Origin: a virus
Strand: one strand, 5' to 3'
Virus record (IMG/VR): IMGVR_UViG_3300032331_003703
Coordinates: 1-29,493 of that record
Length of the DNA stretch: 29,493 nucleotides
The notes beneath the pieces were generated by a model that was not told where the DNA came from, did not search any database, and was given only the letters and a program-made list of their open reading frames with translations. Position 1 is the first letter of the stretch, and the number at the start of each line of letters is the position of its first letter. A program made the translations under genes and the position numbers. Shown here piece after piece: positions 4,379 through 13,324 of this stretch.

Positions 4379-5149
4379 ATGAAATTAACAGCAGAACAAA
4401 TCCAACAAAACTGGATAGATTTAGAAGAAACAATCAAATCATATATTAGTGAACCACGTCGTTCACAATTATTAGATTTTTATTCTGAATATTCAGAACG
4501 TATTATGTTAATGCCTGCTGCTCATAAAAAGGAATATCATAATGCTTTTCCAGGTGGCTACGTAGATCACGTCCTTCGTGTTATCGATTGTGCTCTTAAA
4601 ATTAATAAAGTATGGATTGAGATGGGGGTTGATTCATCTACTTATACTACTGAAGAATTAGTATTTGCAGCCTTAAATCATGACCTAGGTAAAATGGGTG
4701 ATGAGCAACATGATGCTTATATTCCTCAGGATGACCAATGGAGACGAGATAAATTAGGTGAAGATTATAAGTTTAACGATCGTTTAGAATTCATGTCAGT
4801 GCCAGATCGTAGTTTACATTTGCTACTTTCACATGGTATTTCAGTTTCTAAAAACGAATGGTTAGCAATTAAATTACATGATGGTTTGTATGATGATGCT
4901 AATAAGCCTTATTTAATGTCTTGGTCACCAGAAACAAAACCACGTACTTCATTAATTTATATTGTTCATCAAGCTGATTTAATGGCTGCTCGTATTGAGT
5001 TTGAACGTGAATGGAATCCTAAATTAAAAGGTGAAGTTAAGAAAAAAATAGATAATTTTAAGGTAACTGAAAAGAAGCCAACAATCAAAACTAAAGCATT
5101 AGGCTCAGTTAAAAGCGAAGGTCTAATGAATTTATTAGATAATTTATGA
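4379..5149 (+). CDS. HD-domain phosphohydrolase
   Basis: This 256-residue protein carries the metal-binding residues of the HD superfamily: GGYVDHVLRV (His64), the paired NHDLGK (His101-Asp102) and VHQADLMAARIE (Asp200). HD enzymes cleave phosphoester bonds, often in nucleotides. In phages they may alter nucleotide pools or remove signalling nucleotides. The substrate cannot be read from the sequence. The region before His64 is helical, and the basic tail (KLKGEVKKKIDNFK) might bind nucleic acid. Its stop overlaps the next start (ATGA), placing it in one unit with the membrane protein and sigma factor. Confidence 0.85.
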   Translation: MKLTAEQIQQNWIDLEETIKSYISEPRRSQLLDFYSEYSERIMLMPAAHKKEYHNAFPGGYVDHVLRVIDCALKINKVWIEMGVDSSTYTTEELVFAALNHDLGKMGDEQHDAYIPQDDQWRRDKLGEDYKFNDRLEFMSVPDRSLHLLLSHGISVSKNEWLAIKLHDGLYDDANKPYLMSWSPETKPRTSLIYIVHQADLMAARIEFEREWNPKLKGEVKKKIDNFKVTEKKPTIKTKALGSVKSEGLMNLLDNL

Positions 5150-5442
5150 TAGTATTAACAGTAATATTAGGTTTAATGGTCGTGGTCTTAGGATACACGA
5201 CCTTTAATCTTCTTAGAAAACTTGAAAAACAAGAAGACGCTATAAATAATCAAGCTACAATTTTATCCTCTTATTTATCATATCTAAATAAAATCTCAGA
5301 TATAATTGATTTCTCAGATAAAAAATTAAGAGAAGTAGATTATAAAGGTTCATTTGCCTCAGATGATGAGGTAGGATTTTTCTTTGAAGAGATTAAACAA
5401 ATACAAAGTACATTAAATCAATTTAAAGTTAAAAATTTATGA
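5146..5442 (+). CDS. Membrane-anchored coiled-coil protein
   Basis: A 98-residue protein with an N-terminal membrane span (VLTVILGLMVVVLGYTTFNL) and a long helical tail (KLEKQEDAINNQATILSSYL). It overlaps the neighbours on both sides by ATGA, between the HD enzyme and the sigma factor, so it is tightly co-translated. Its layout is similar to the gene at 3264, but the sequences are not obviously related. Function unknown. Confidence 0.7.
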   Translation: MIVLTVILGLMVVVLGYTTFNLLRKLEKQEDAINNQATILSSYLSYLNKISDIIDFSDKKLREVDYKGSFASDDEVGFFFEEIKQIQSTLNQFKVKNL

Positions 5443-6140
5443 TTGAGGTGAAAGAAAAAAAGAATACTCAATATTTTACTCAAGATACTGAGGATGCAAT
5501 TGTATTATATAATAGCCTCATAGACCAAACAGAACGAGATATTTTATATAGAACTCGCATACATTATGCTTTTTTTAAATTAACAGAAAATATTATTCAT
5601 ACTTTTAAGTTTTATTATACAGAAGTAGATAATATTGAAGATTTACAACACGAGGTAATTACATTTTTACTTTCTAAATTACATTTATTCAACCCAGAAA
5701 AAGGAGCTAAAGCATACTCATATTTTGGAACAATTGCTAAACGTTATTTAATTAATAGTAATAATAAAAATTATAAAAAACGAGTTGAAAAAGCACCTGT
5801 TAGTGAGATAGAATCAAATGAAAATTTTTCATATAGAATAGATGAAGGTTCAGAAAGTGATAAATTAATTAACTTTATTGATCAGTATGTAGAGTATTGT
5901 ACTGATAATATTAATGAACTGTTTCCTAAAAAAACAGATGCTCAAATTGCTGATGCTATTTTAGAGTTATTTCGTAAAAGAGAAAATATAAATGTATTTA
6001 ATAAGAAAGCATTGTATATATACATCCGTGAAATTATTGACGCTAAAACACCTAAAATTACTAAAATAGCTGATAAATTATATGATATATTTAAACAGCA
6101 TTATTATTTTTATTTAGAAAACGGATATACAAATTTCTAA
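5439..6140 (+). CDS. Late-type RNA polymerase sigma factor (T4 gp55-like)
   Basis: A 233-residue protein. Residues about 41-110 match sigma region 2 as found in phage late sigma factors: TENIIHTFKFYY, NIEDLQHEVITFLLSKL, FNPEKGAKAYSYFGTIAKRY, then LINSNNKNYKKR. Region 2 binds the beta' clamp and opens the -10 element. The C-terminal half (about 145-233) is helical, and I see no clear region 4, as in T4 gp55, which recognises a single -10-like box. It would redirect host RNA polymerase to late genes. The tail block starts just downstream. T4 gp55 is about 185 residues, so this one is longer. Confidence 0.8.
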   Translation: MIEVKEKKNTQYFTQDTEDAIVLYNSLIDQTERDILYRTRIHYAFFKLTENIIHTFKFYYTEVDNIEDLQHEVITFLLSKLHLFNPEKGAKAYSYFGTIAKRYLINSNNKNYKKRVEKAPVSEIESNENFSYRIDEGSESDKLINFIDQYVEYCTDNINELFPKKTDAQIADAILELFRKRENINVFNKKALYIYIREIIDAKTPKITKIADKLYDIFKQHYYFYLENGYTNF

Positions 6141-6146
6141 TGTCCA

Positions 6147-6156
6147 TATTTATAAA
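6147..6156 (+). promoter_or_regulatory. Candidate late promoter box TATTTATAAA
   Basis: It lies right after the sigma-factor gene and 11 bases before the ATG at 6168 that opens the tail block. There is no TTTG at -33 spacing, consistent with a single-box late promoter. Confidence 0.45.
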
Positions 6157-6167
6157 AAATAAATATT

Positions 6168-6506
6168 ATGGAAGGTTTAGATAATATAGTGTTTGGTGGT
6201 AAAAAATTCTCTGATATTTTAGAAGAGATATATAACAACCAAAAGAAAAAAGATAAACAGATATCTGCTTTAATAGCAGAATTAAAGCCACTTGTGCAAT
6301 CAATGGGTGATGCTACTTTAATTGTTCCATTAATTAAAGAATACTTAGAGATAAGTGTTAAAAATGATGAACAATTAATTAAAATGGCTACAATTATCCA
6401 GCGTGTAATTAATAATTCATCAACTAATACTGATGGTGGATTTGGTATTTCTGAAGAAGAAAAAGCACAATTACTAGCGGAGATAGATAAATTTAAAGGA
6501 GAATAA
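6168..6506 (+). CDS. Helical conserved-type phage protein
   Basis: A 112-residue protein that begins MEGLDNIVFGGKKFSDILEEIY, followed by a long helical region (KKKDKQISALIAELKPLV and DATLIVPLIKEYLEISVKND) and an acidic C-terminus ending KFKGE. It is the first gene of the tail block and its position next to the spike-like gene suggests a small structural or assembly protein. It may trimerise by a coiled coil. I do not recognise the family. The last codons carry AAAGGAG, which serves as the Shine-Dalgarno sequence of the next gene. Confidence 0.7.
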   Translation: MEGLDNIVFGGKKFSDILEEIYNNQKKKDKQISALIAELKPLVQSMGDATLIVPLIKEYLEISVKNDEQLIKMATIIQRVINNSSTNTDGGFGISEEEKAQLLAEIDKFKGE

Positions 6507-6507
6507 C

Positions 6508-7812
6508 ATGCCTAATATTAAATTTGGGGCTGTAGGATTAACTAATATTGTATATACAGCTCAAAATGCTGCCATAACTAACACTAATTTTCAGAATGGA
6601 GGAGTTATACTTGTAGCTAGAGTAAAACATATTATTCTAGATGAAAATGATCCTGAGTTTAAAAATTATGGTGAATGGAATGGTATTGGGACTATATTTT
6701 GGGAGCCAATAGATAGACCTCAAGAAGGATATAATAATCTTTTATTTGCTGTACCGTTTTTTTCTAACATAAAAAATTATCCCTTATTAAATGAATTAAT
6801 TTATTTATTACAATTACCTAGTAATAATATATCAACTAATATAACAGATAATAATTTTTATTACTTCCCACCATTAAATATATGGAATAGCCAACATCAT
6901 AACGCTATGCCAGATAATCCTCAATCATCTAACCAATCAGAAGACTACGACTCAGCGTATCAAGGTGAGGTTAGAAGACCTGAAGATAATAGTTCTGATA
7001 TAAATTTAGGTGATACTTTTAAAGAAAAATTAAAAATAAATCCTCTTTTACCTTATGAAGGAGATATAATATATGAAGGTAGATGGGGTAACTCTATACG
7101 CTTAGGATCTACAGTTAAGAATGCTTATACTCAAAATGAGTGGTCTAAAGAAGGAGAAAATGGAGATCCAATAACTATCATAAGGAATGGTCAAACTGAA
7201 TATGATAGTGACCCATGGGTACCCCATACTGAAGATATTAATAAAGATCTATCAGATATATGGTTAACATCAACTCAAAAATTACCTATCACTCCTAGTA
7301 GTAATTTAACTGATTCATATGCTAAATCTAAAGCTCCTGAAGACCCAAGAGAATACTCAAAAAACCAAATAGTTTTAAATTCAGGGCGTTTAGTATTTAA
7401 CGCTAAAGATGATTCTATAATCTTAGGAGCAAATAAAACAATACATTTAACCTCAAATGAATCTGTTAATATAGATACTGAGAATTATATAGCTTTAACA
7501 TCCCAAAAAGTATATTTAGGTTCAAATGAAGGAGCTGAGTATGATAGTAATAACCCATCTAATGGGGATATTAATTTACAATCTTTAGTTTTAGGAGAAA
7601 AATTAAATGAGTTACTTAAAGAAATATCAACTTTTCTTACAGAAGACCTAAGCCCAGCTTTTTTAAAAGCATTAGTGATAGTACAAGGTTTACCTACCCC
7701 AGTAGGTAGTTTAGTATCAAAAGCTTCTAAAACTAAGAAATTAGGTGAGTCAATTAAAAAATATGTAGATGATAGAACATTATTATCTGATAAAGTTAAA
7801 ACAATAAAATGA
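6508..7812 (+). CDS. Baseplate spike/hub-like protein (gp5/VgrG-type features)
   Basis: A 434-residue protein. Residues about 31-70 (GGVILVARVKHIILDENDPE, then GIGTIFWEP) look like an OB-fold of the kind in gp5 or VgrG. Residues about 292-346 form short repeats of the type seen at the spike base (TIHLTSNESVNIDTENYIAL, then TSQKVYLGS), fitting a beta-helical or beta-prism trimer. A helical C-terminus with a hydrophobic patch (FLKALVIVQGLPTPVGSLV) follows. No lysozyme domain is visible. It would sit at the tail tip and pierce the outer membrane. Its position before the gp25-like and J-like genes supports this. It overlaps the next gene by ATGA. Confidence 0.65.
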   Translation: MPNIKFGAVGLTNIVYTAQNAAITNTNFQNGGVILVARVKHIILDENDPEFKNYGEWNGIGTIFWEPIDRPQEGYNNLLFAVPFFSNIKNYPLLNELIYLLQLPSNNISTNITDNNFYYFPPLNIWNSQHHNAMPDNPQSSNQSEDYDSAYQGEVRRPEDNSSDINLGDTFKEKLKINPLLPYEGDIIYEGRWGNSIRLGSTVKNAYTQNEWSKEGENGDPITIIRNGQTEYDSDPWVPHTEDINKDLSDIWLTSTQKLPITPSSNLTDSYAKSKAPEDPREYSKNQIVLNSGRLVFNAKDDSIILGANKTIHLTSNESVNIDTENYIALTSQKVYLGSNEGAEYDSNNPSNGDINLQSLVLGEKLNELLKEISTFLTEDLSPAFLKALVIVQGLPTPVGSLVSKASKTKKLGESIKKYVDDRTLLSDKVKTIK

Positions 7813-9206
7813 GTGATAGTATTCAATCATATTCTGTAATATTTGGGAAAATAGTAGATTCTAAAGGAAATCCACTTTCGGGTGTAGGAGTAACTTTAAC
7901 TCTTTCTGGATCTATAACACCACCTAAATCTTTATCTTCTTCATCTTCGAATGATGGTTCATTTTCATATAGAATGCCATCAACAGATGTTGATCCTAAA
8001 AATACTAAATTATTATTTACTAAAGAAAATTTTAAAGTAAAAGACGTTAATAGAATACAAGAATCATCTAGATCAGAAAAAAATAATGAGATTGAGATTT
8101 TATATGAAATCCCAAGAATAACTCTACGCCCTGGTCCAGATATGAAAGAAGTTTTACAAAATAAAGTAAAAACTGATTTAGCTGTAGTTGGGAAAGGTAT
8201 AACAGATAAACAAATAAAAGAAGATTTTCAAACTAAAATAGCTAATAATATTAATAATAAATTAGATAATACTAAACAAATATTATTACCATATGTTATT
8301 AATATATTAATGGAATTTGGTCCCACAGTAGCTCAACAAGTTATAGATAAAAATATGGATCCCAATTCTTTATCTTCAATTACTACTTGCCCATTACCTT
8401 CTACTTTAGAAGAATTAATTATAAAAAGAAATAATTTAGTACAACAGCTAAATAATTCATATGAAAGTATTACAAGAGCAACTAAAGCTTTAAATATAAG
8501 TGAGAAAGTTGTAAAAGCAATTCAAGTTGGTTTAACATTATATCAATTAAATCCATACCCAACTACAGGAGTTCCACCTTTAGGATTACCACCCTTAACA
8601 GCGGGTCAAATAGTTGTGATAAACATCTCAGTTGCTATACTCCAAACTTTATTATCTGCTTCTAAAGTAAATATAGATGTTTTAACTATATCTTTGGGTG
8701 AATATGGGTATTTTTTAGCTTTATTATTAGATTATTTAAATCAAATAGATACATTATTACAATTCTGTGCTTCTCAACCTCCCGTGACTGAAACAACAAT
8801 AGGTTTAACAGCTGATCAAGTACAAGAATTATATGCTGCCTCAGTTTTATCTACTTCTGGGTCAGGAGGTGCGGCTGGGACAACTGGAGCAACTGGAACA
8901 GCAGGTGCTTTACCCCCAACTGCTTTAAATTTTGAACAAGTAAATAACCAAATTAACGCTTTAGCTAACTCAGCTATTAAAGCATCTCAAACTGCTGGTA
9001 GTGGAAATACGTATAAAGGATTTAAACTTGAATTAAAAATAAATGAAAAGAACACAAGCAAATTTATCCAGCGTTATGCTCAAGCAGTAAATGTACAAGG
9101 TGTTCCTGTTTTAAAAACAGAACCTTCATTTGCTTCTGATCCTCAAATATTAATAGATCAATTAAAATTTATAATAGATTCAAATCCTAATTTAACAGCT
9201 CAATAA
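7809..9206 (+). CDS. Tail protein with carboxypeptidase-regulatory-like domain
   Basis: A 465-residue protein. Residues about 8-75 form an Ig-like CarboxypepD_reg domain: VIFGKIVDSKGNPLSGVGVT, then SSNDGSFSYRMPSTD. Such domains are common in Bacteroidetes surface proteins. The rest is long and mainly helical with hydrophobic stretches (PPLTAGQIVVINISVAILQT and YGYFLALLLDYLNQI) and a Gly/Ala/Thr linker (GTTGATGTAGA) near residue 360. Cys residues at STTCPLP and QFCASQ could pair. It lies between the spike-like and wedge genes with an ATGA overlap, so a baseplate or hub role is inferred. The hydrophobic helices might instead suit a tape-measure or membrane-channel part. Confidence 0.6.
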   Translation: MSDSIQSYSVIFGKIVDSKGNPLSGVGVTLTLSGSITPPKSLSSSSSNDGSFSYRMPSTDVDPKNTKLLFTKENFKVKDVNRIQESSRSEKNNEIEILYEIPRITLRPGPDMKEVLQNKVKTDLAVVGKGITDKQIKEDFQTKIANNINNKLDNTKQILLPYVINILMEFGPTVAQQVIDKNMDPNSLSSITTCPLPSTLEELIIKRNNLVQQLNNSYESITRATKALNISEKVVKAIQVGLTLYQLNPYPTTGVPPLGLPPLTAGQIVVINISVAILQTLLSASKVNIDVLTISLGEYGYFLALLLDYLNQIDTLLQFCASQPPVTETTIGLTADQVQELYAASVLSTSGSGGAAGTTGATGTAGALPPTALNFEQVNNQINALANSAIKASQTAGSGNTYKGFKLELKINEKNTSKFIQRYAQAVNVQGVPVLKTEPSFASDPQILIDQLKFIIDSNPNLTAQ

Positions 9207-9211
9207 TCAAA

Positions 9212-9221
9212 TATTTATAAT
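9212..9221 (+). promoter_or_regulatory. Candidate late promoter box TATTTATAAT
   Basis: An exact copy of the box at 2135 and 26374. It lies in the 18-base gap before the ATG at 9225, ending three bases from it, so any transcript starting here would be almost leaderless. It may instead aid translation. Confidence 0.4.
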
Positions 9222-9224
9222 CAT

Positions 9225-9596
9225 ATGAAAATCGATATTTTAAAAAAATTAATTAAAGAAGCAGTACGTGAAGCAATTCAAGATGAATTAAAAGATATTC
9301 TACTTGAAGCAGTTAAATCACCTAAAACAATAGTACAAGAATCATATACTGGTACTCCATTCTTAAACCAACCAGTAATGGCTACTGGTCCAACAACATC
9401 AACTGTAAATCATGATGTTAGACGTAACTTAAGAAATATGATTGGAGGTGAATTTGATACTGTTATTACTGCTAATTCATCACATGCTCAACCTGCTTAT
9501 ACCCCTCCACCTGTTAACACAGCTGGTGAAGGATCAAGTTTACCTGGTGGTGAAGTAAGTTTAGATCAAATAATGGGCATAATGGGTGGTAAATAA
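9225..9596 (+). CDS. Hypothetical baseplate-region protein
   Basis: A 123-residue protein. An amphipathic N-terminal helix (KIDILKKLIKEAVREAIQDE) is followed by a polar, Thr/Pro-rich middle (PVMATGPTTSTVNHD and PAYTPPPVNTAGEG) and a short C-terminal helix (SLDQIMGIMGGK). It looks like a small adaptor or chaperone with a flexible linker. It is immediately upstream of the gp25-like gene, with one shared base (TAATG), so it is probably part of baseplate assembly. The family is not recognised. Confidence 0.65.
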   Translation: MKIDILKKLIKEAVREAIQDELKDILLEAVKSPKTIVQESYTGTPFLNQPVMATGPTTSTVNHDVRRNLRNMIGGEFDTVITANSSHAQPAYTPPPVNTAGEGSSLPGGEVSLDQIMGIMGGK

Positions 9597-9997
9597 TGGC
9601 TTATAGAATACCAAATAAAAATCCTATTGATGTTGGCTCAAGAGTAGCTATTGGAGTTTCTATTCCTTTTAATACTCCCCAAGTTTTTACTCAAACATAT
9701 ACTACTCAAGATCAAATAAAATCTAATATAATCAATTATATTTTAACTGATAGAGGAGAAAGAGTATTTAACCCTACATTTGGTAGTAATATAAGAGCTT
9801 CAATATTTGAAAACATCACTCCAAATTTATTAAAAAATCTAGAAACAACCTTAAATAGTGATTTATCAGCCTATTTTCCTAATGTTAATTTCGCTGATGT
9901 TAAAATTACTCCAAATTATGATGAAAATAGTATTTCTATAGAAATAAAATATTCATTATATAATGGTCCTATTAATGATATTAATATAATTATATAA
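9596..9997 (+). CDS. Baseplate wedge protein, gp25/W family
   Basis: A 133-residue protein, the usual size for T4 gp25 (132) and P2 W. The family signature is clear: an N-terminal beta part, QIKSNIINYILTDRGERVFN, PTFGSNIRASIFE, and a C-terminal strand pair (DVKITPNYDENSISIEIKYSL). GERVFNPTFG corresponds to the family's EPR-type motif (x-E-R-x-x-P-x-F-G). The protein links the wedge to the first sheath ring and starts sheath assembly. It is followed by the J/gp6-like gene one base later, which is the classic wedge order. Confidence 0.9.
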   Translation: MAYRIPNKNPIDVGSRVAIGVSIPFNTPQVFTQTYTTQDQIKSNIINYILTDRGERVFNPTFGSNIRASIFENITPNLLKNLETTLNSDLSAYFPNVNFADVKITPNYDENSISIEIKYSLYNGPINDINIII

Positions 9998-9998
9998 C

Positions 9999-11849
9999 AT
10001 GGCTGATCAAAAAGTAAATATAAATTACCTAAATAAAGATTTTAATCAATTTAAGACATCCTTAATTGATTATGCTAAAACTTATTTCCCAACAGTATAC
10101 AATGATTTCACACCATCCTCACCTGGGATGATGTTTATAGAAATGTCTGCATATATTGGAGATGTTTTATCATTTTATTTAGATAACCAAATCCAAGAGA
10201 CATTTTTACAATATGCTCGTAACCAAAGCAATTTATATTCACTCGCATATACTATGGGTTATAGACCTAAAGTAACATCAGTATCAACAGTTAATATAGA
10301 TATCTATCAACAAGTACCAGCTAGTGGTAATGATCCTGATTACAATTACGCCCTATTAGTAAATCCTAATACAGTTGTAGCTTCTAATGCTTCGTCCCCT
10401 AGTTATTTTTTAATACAAGATTCAATAGATTTTTCTTTTTCAAGTTCATTTGATCCAACAGAAACTACATTATATAGAACTTCTCCAGATTATTATCTTT
10501 TAAAGAAAACAAGAAAAGCAATATCGGCTGAAATTAAAACCTCTACTTTCACATTTGGAAGTCCAGAAAAATTTCAAACTGTAGATATCAATGACTCAAA
10601 TATTATAGGAATTTTAGATATAGTTGATAGTGATGGAAATACTTGGTATGAAGTACCTTATTTAGCCCAAGAGACTATTTATGATACTATTAAAAATACT
10701 AATGTAAATAATCCTACTTTATCATCTGATGGAGATAATACTCCATATTTACTCCAACTTAAAAAAATCCAACGTAGATTTGTAACTAGATTTTTAGATA
10801 CTACAACATTGCAACTTCAATTTGGGGCAGGCACTAACACTTCAAACACTGATGAAGAAATCATCCCTAATCCAGATAATGTAGGTTTAGGCTTACCTTA
10901 TAAGCAATCAAAGTTAAACACAGCATTTTCTCCATCTAACTTTTTATATACAGACACTTATGGTATAGCACCATATAATACTACTTTAACAGTGAGATAT
11001 TTAGTTGGAGGAGGATTACAATCTAATGTAGACGCTGGATCATTAACTGTCTTACCAAATAAAAACACTAACTTTAAATTTATTAACACTAATCTTAACT
11101 CAGTAACTGCTCAGTATGTTTATGATAATATATTAGCTAATAACCCTTTAGGAGCAAGTGGTGGTGGCCCTGGTGACTCAGCTGATGATATTAGATTAAA
11201 AGCTCTAGGTACTTTTATAACTCAACAAAGAACAGTTACTCAAGATGATTATTTAGTTAGAGCATTATCATTGCCTTCTCAATACGGTACAATAGCTAAA
11301 ATTTATATTGAACCTGAAAAAATCTCATCATTATTACCAGGAGAAACTCCATCAATATTAAATATGTTTATTTTATCTTATGATAAAGATAAAAAATTAA
11401 CTGCGTCCTCAGCCGCTTTAAAACAAAATTTATCAACTTATATCTCACAATATAGAGTGATAAATGACTCAATTAAAATAAAAGACGCGTTTATTATTAA
11501 TATAGGTGTGGATTTTGAAATAACTATTTTACCTCAATATAATAGTAATTTAATATTAGCTAATTGCATAACAGCTTTACAAAATTATTTTAATATAGAT
11601 AAATGGCAAATTAATGAACCTATATTAATAAAAGATTTATTTATTCTTTTAGATAAAATTGAAGGTGTTCAAACTGTTAAAAATGTTAATATAACTAATA
11701 AATCTGGTGCTCTTTTAGGATACTCTCAATATAATTATGATATTAAAGGAGCAACTCAAAATAATGTTATTTATCCAAGTTTAGATCCAATGATATTTGA
11801 AGTCAAATATCCTAACACTGATATTAAAGGTAGGGTTGTAACTTTTTAA
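9999..11849 (+). CDS. Baseplate wedge protein, gp6/J-like
   Basis: A 616-residue protein close in size to T4 gp6 (660). N-terminal hallmark: FTPSSPGMMFIEMSAYIGDV, then LSFYLDNQIQETFLQYA and YSLAYTMGYRP, as in baseplate_J proteins. A second hallmark around residues 386-440: DSADDIRLKALGTFITQQRT, then VTQDDYLVRAL. The C-terminal part has alternating strands and helices (ILPQYNSNLILANCITALQN). The protein forms the dimers that make the inner ring of the wedge together with gp25 and gp7 types. It sits directly downstream of the gp25-like gene. Confidence 0.9.
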   Translation: MADQKVNINYLNKDFNQFKTSLIDYAKTYFPTVYNDFTPSSPGMMFIEMSAYIGDVLSFYLDNQIQETFLQYARNQSNLYSLAYTMGYRPKVTSVSTVNIDIYQQVPASGNDPDYNYALLVNPNTVVASNASSPSYFLIQDSIDFSFSSSFDPTETTLYRTSPDYYLLKKTRKAISAEIKTSTFTFGSPEKFQTVDINDSNIIGILDIVDSDGNTWYEVPYLAQETIYDTIKNTNVNNPTLSSDGDNTPYLLQLKKIQRRFVTRFLDTTTLQLQFGAGTNTSNTDEEIIPNPDNVGLGLPYKQSKLNTAFSPSNFLYTDTYGIAPYNTTLTVRYLVGGGLQSNVDAGSLTVLPNKNTNFKFINTNLNSVTAQYVYDNILANNPLGASGGGPGDSADDIRLKALGTFITQQRTVTQDDYLVRALSLPSQYGTIAKIYIEPEKISSLLPGETPSILNMFILSYDKDKKLTASSAALKQNLSTYISQYRVINDSIKIKDAFIINIGVDFEITILPQYNSNLILANCITALQNYFNIDKWQINEPILIKDLFILLDKIEGVQTVKNVNITNKSGALLGYSQYNYDIKGATQNNVIYPSLDPMIFEVKYPNTDIKGRVVTF

Positions 11850-11855
11850 TTTTTA

Positions 11856-11865
11856 TATTTATTAA
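11856..11865 (+). promoter_or_regulatory. Candidate late promoter box variant TATTTATTAA
   Basis: A one-base variant of the recurrent TATTTATAA box in the gap before the ATG at 11869. Confidence 0.3.
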
Positions 11866-11868
11866 TAT

Positions 11869-12993
11869 ATGGCTATTTATAAACTATTTCCTACTAAAGA
11901 TGCTACTATCTATTCTAGATACCCTGCCAAAAATACAGGATTAGACGAGATATTAGATGTAAGTATTGAGGATGCTCAAACTAGTGGTAACCCTCAAGCG
12001 AGCAGATACTTAATACAATTTTCATCTACAGAGATAACAGATGTATTAACCAATAAAGTTGGTAATTCATCTTGGAGTGCTTCTCTAACTAATTATTTAG
12101 CATATGGAGATGGTTTAAATATAGATACTACTTTAGATTTTTACCCAATATCTGGATCATGGATAATGGGAACAGGAAAATTCGCTTATTCTCCTGAATA
12201 TACAAATGGTGTAAGTTGGACTTACAGAGGAGTATCAGGTAGTAATACTTGGACTACATCAAGTTTTTCTCCATATGTAACAGCATCTTATGGTTCAGCT
12301 AAGGGTGGAGGTACTTGGTATACTGCGTCGTCTAACCTATCTATAGTGCCATATGTGACTTCATCTCAAACGTTTACTTACTTCGATGATTTCGATATTA
12401 CTACTGATGTTACTAATATAGTTAAAGCATGGACTAGTAGTTTAATTGAAAATAATGGTATTATTGTTAAACAAAGAACTGAATTTGTTGATGATCCTAA
12501 TTATAATATTACTTTAAGATATTTTTCAAGAGATACCCACACTATATATCCTCCAAGTTTAGATATTAAATGGAGAGACTATACTTGGAATACAGGTTCT
12601 TCAATTCAAACTATTTTAGACATAACCCCATCATTTATAGATATAGCTGAAAACCCAGGTGTATTTTATCCTGAAAGTATAAACAAATTTAGAGTAAACG
12701 CTAGACCAGAGTATCCTGTTCGAGTATGGCAAACATCTTCTTATTATACAGTAAATTATTACTTACCAACAGCTTCATATTATGCTATAAAAGACTTGGA
12801 TACTAATGAGTTTGTTATTAATTTTGATAATCAATTTACTCAATTAAGTGCTGACACTACTAGTAGTTATTTTAATTTATATATGAATGGTTTACAACCT
12901 GAAAGATATTATACTATTTTAATTAAAACTACTATTAATGGTAGTACTTTAGTATTTGATAATAATTATAGTTTTAAAGTAATAAATGGCTAA
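11869..12993 (+). CDS. DNRLRE-domain-like structural protein
   Basis: A 374-residue protein that opens with IYKLFPTKDATIYSRYPAKN, then TGLDEILDVS. That is the typical start of DNRLRE-type beta-sandwich domains, which are found in surface and extracellular proteins (KDATIY.....N.G...L.V). The body is rich in Ser, Thr, Tyr and Trp (YTNGVSWTYRGVSGSNTWTT) with DITTDVTNIVKAWTSSLIEN, which matches the V-x-x-W element of this domain. It sits between the J/gp6-like and I/gp7-like genes. It may decorate the baseplate or contact the host surface. Confidence 0.7.
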   Translation: MAIYKLFPTKDATIYSRYPAKNTGLDEILDVSIEDAQTSGNPQASRYLIQFSSTEITDVLTNKVGNSSWSASLTNYLAYGDGLNIDTTLDFYPISGSWIMGTGKFAYSPEYTNGVSWTYRGVSGSNTWTTSSFSPYVTASYGSAKGGGTWYTASSNLSIVPYVTSSQTFTYFDDFDITTDVTNIVKAWTSSLIENNGIIVKQRTEFVDDPNYNITLRYFSRDTHTIYPPSLDIKWRDYTWNTGSSIQTILDITPSFIDIAENPGVFYPESINKFRVNARPEYPVRVWQTSSYYTVNYYLPTASYYAIKDLDTNEFVINFDNQFTQLSADTTSSYFNLYMNGLQPERYYTILIKTTINGSTLVFDNNYSFKVING

Positions 12994-13324
12994 TTATACA
13001 TTAAATAAAACCCAATACCCTAGGAGTACATATGAAAAAGTAATTGATACATCTTTTGCTCAAAATACTCCACCACCACCTATTGAAGATACTATAACTG
13101 TAGAACAATTCTTTAACTTTTATTCTACTTTATTCTATGATATCCCAGTAAGTGGTGACATTAATTCTCACACATATTTAGTTAAAACAAGTGGAGAGTA
13201 TATTGGTTTTAATGGAAATAATGAAGATGTACAAGTATTATTAGATGAAATTAGTGCTTTACAACAAGAAAATTTAGTTCTAAACCAACGGATATTTGAT
13301 TTACAATTATCAGGATCAATATAA
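12986..13324 (+). CDS. Small structural hypothetical protein with C-terminal coiled coil
   Basis: A 112-residue protein, overlapping the previous gene by eight bases. It has a proline run (NTPPPPIEDT), a hydrophobic/aromatic middle (VEQFFNFYSTLFYDIPVSGD) and a leucine-rich final helix (LLDEISALQQENLVLNQRIF) suited to trimerisation. It probably joins the baseplate or fibre proteins encoded on both sides. The family is not recognised. Confidence 0.65.
   Translation: MANYTLNKTQYPRSTYEKVIDTSFAQNTPPPPIEDTITVEQFFNFYSTLFYDIPVSGDINSHTYLVKTSGEYIGFNGNNEDVQVLLDEISALQQENLVLNQRIFDLQLSGSI

Noticed and set aside
7485-7826. Antisense frame over the end of the spike-like gene
   Set aside because: Typical shadow frame of AT-rich coding sequence with no initiation signals; the same applies to antisense frames near 16622, 18650, 22806, 23205, 25006, 26122 and 26792.
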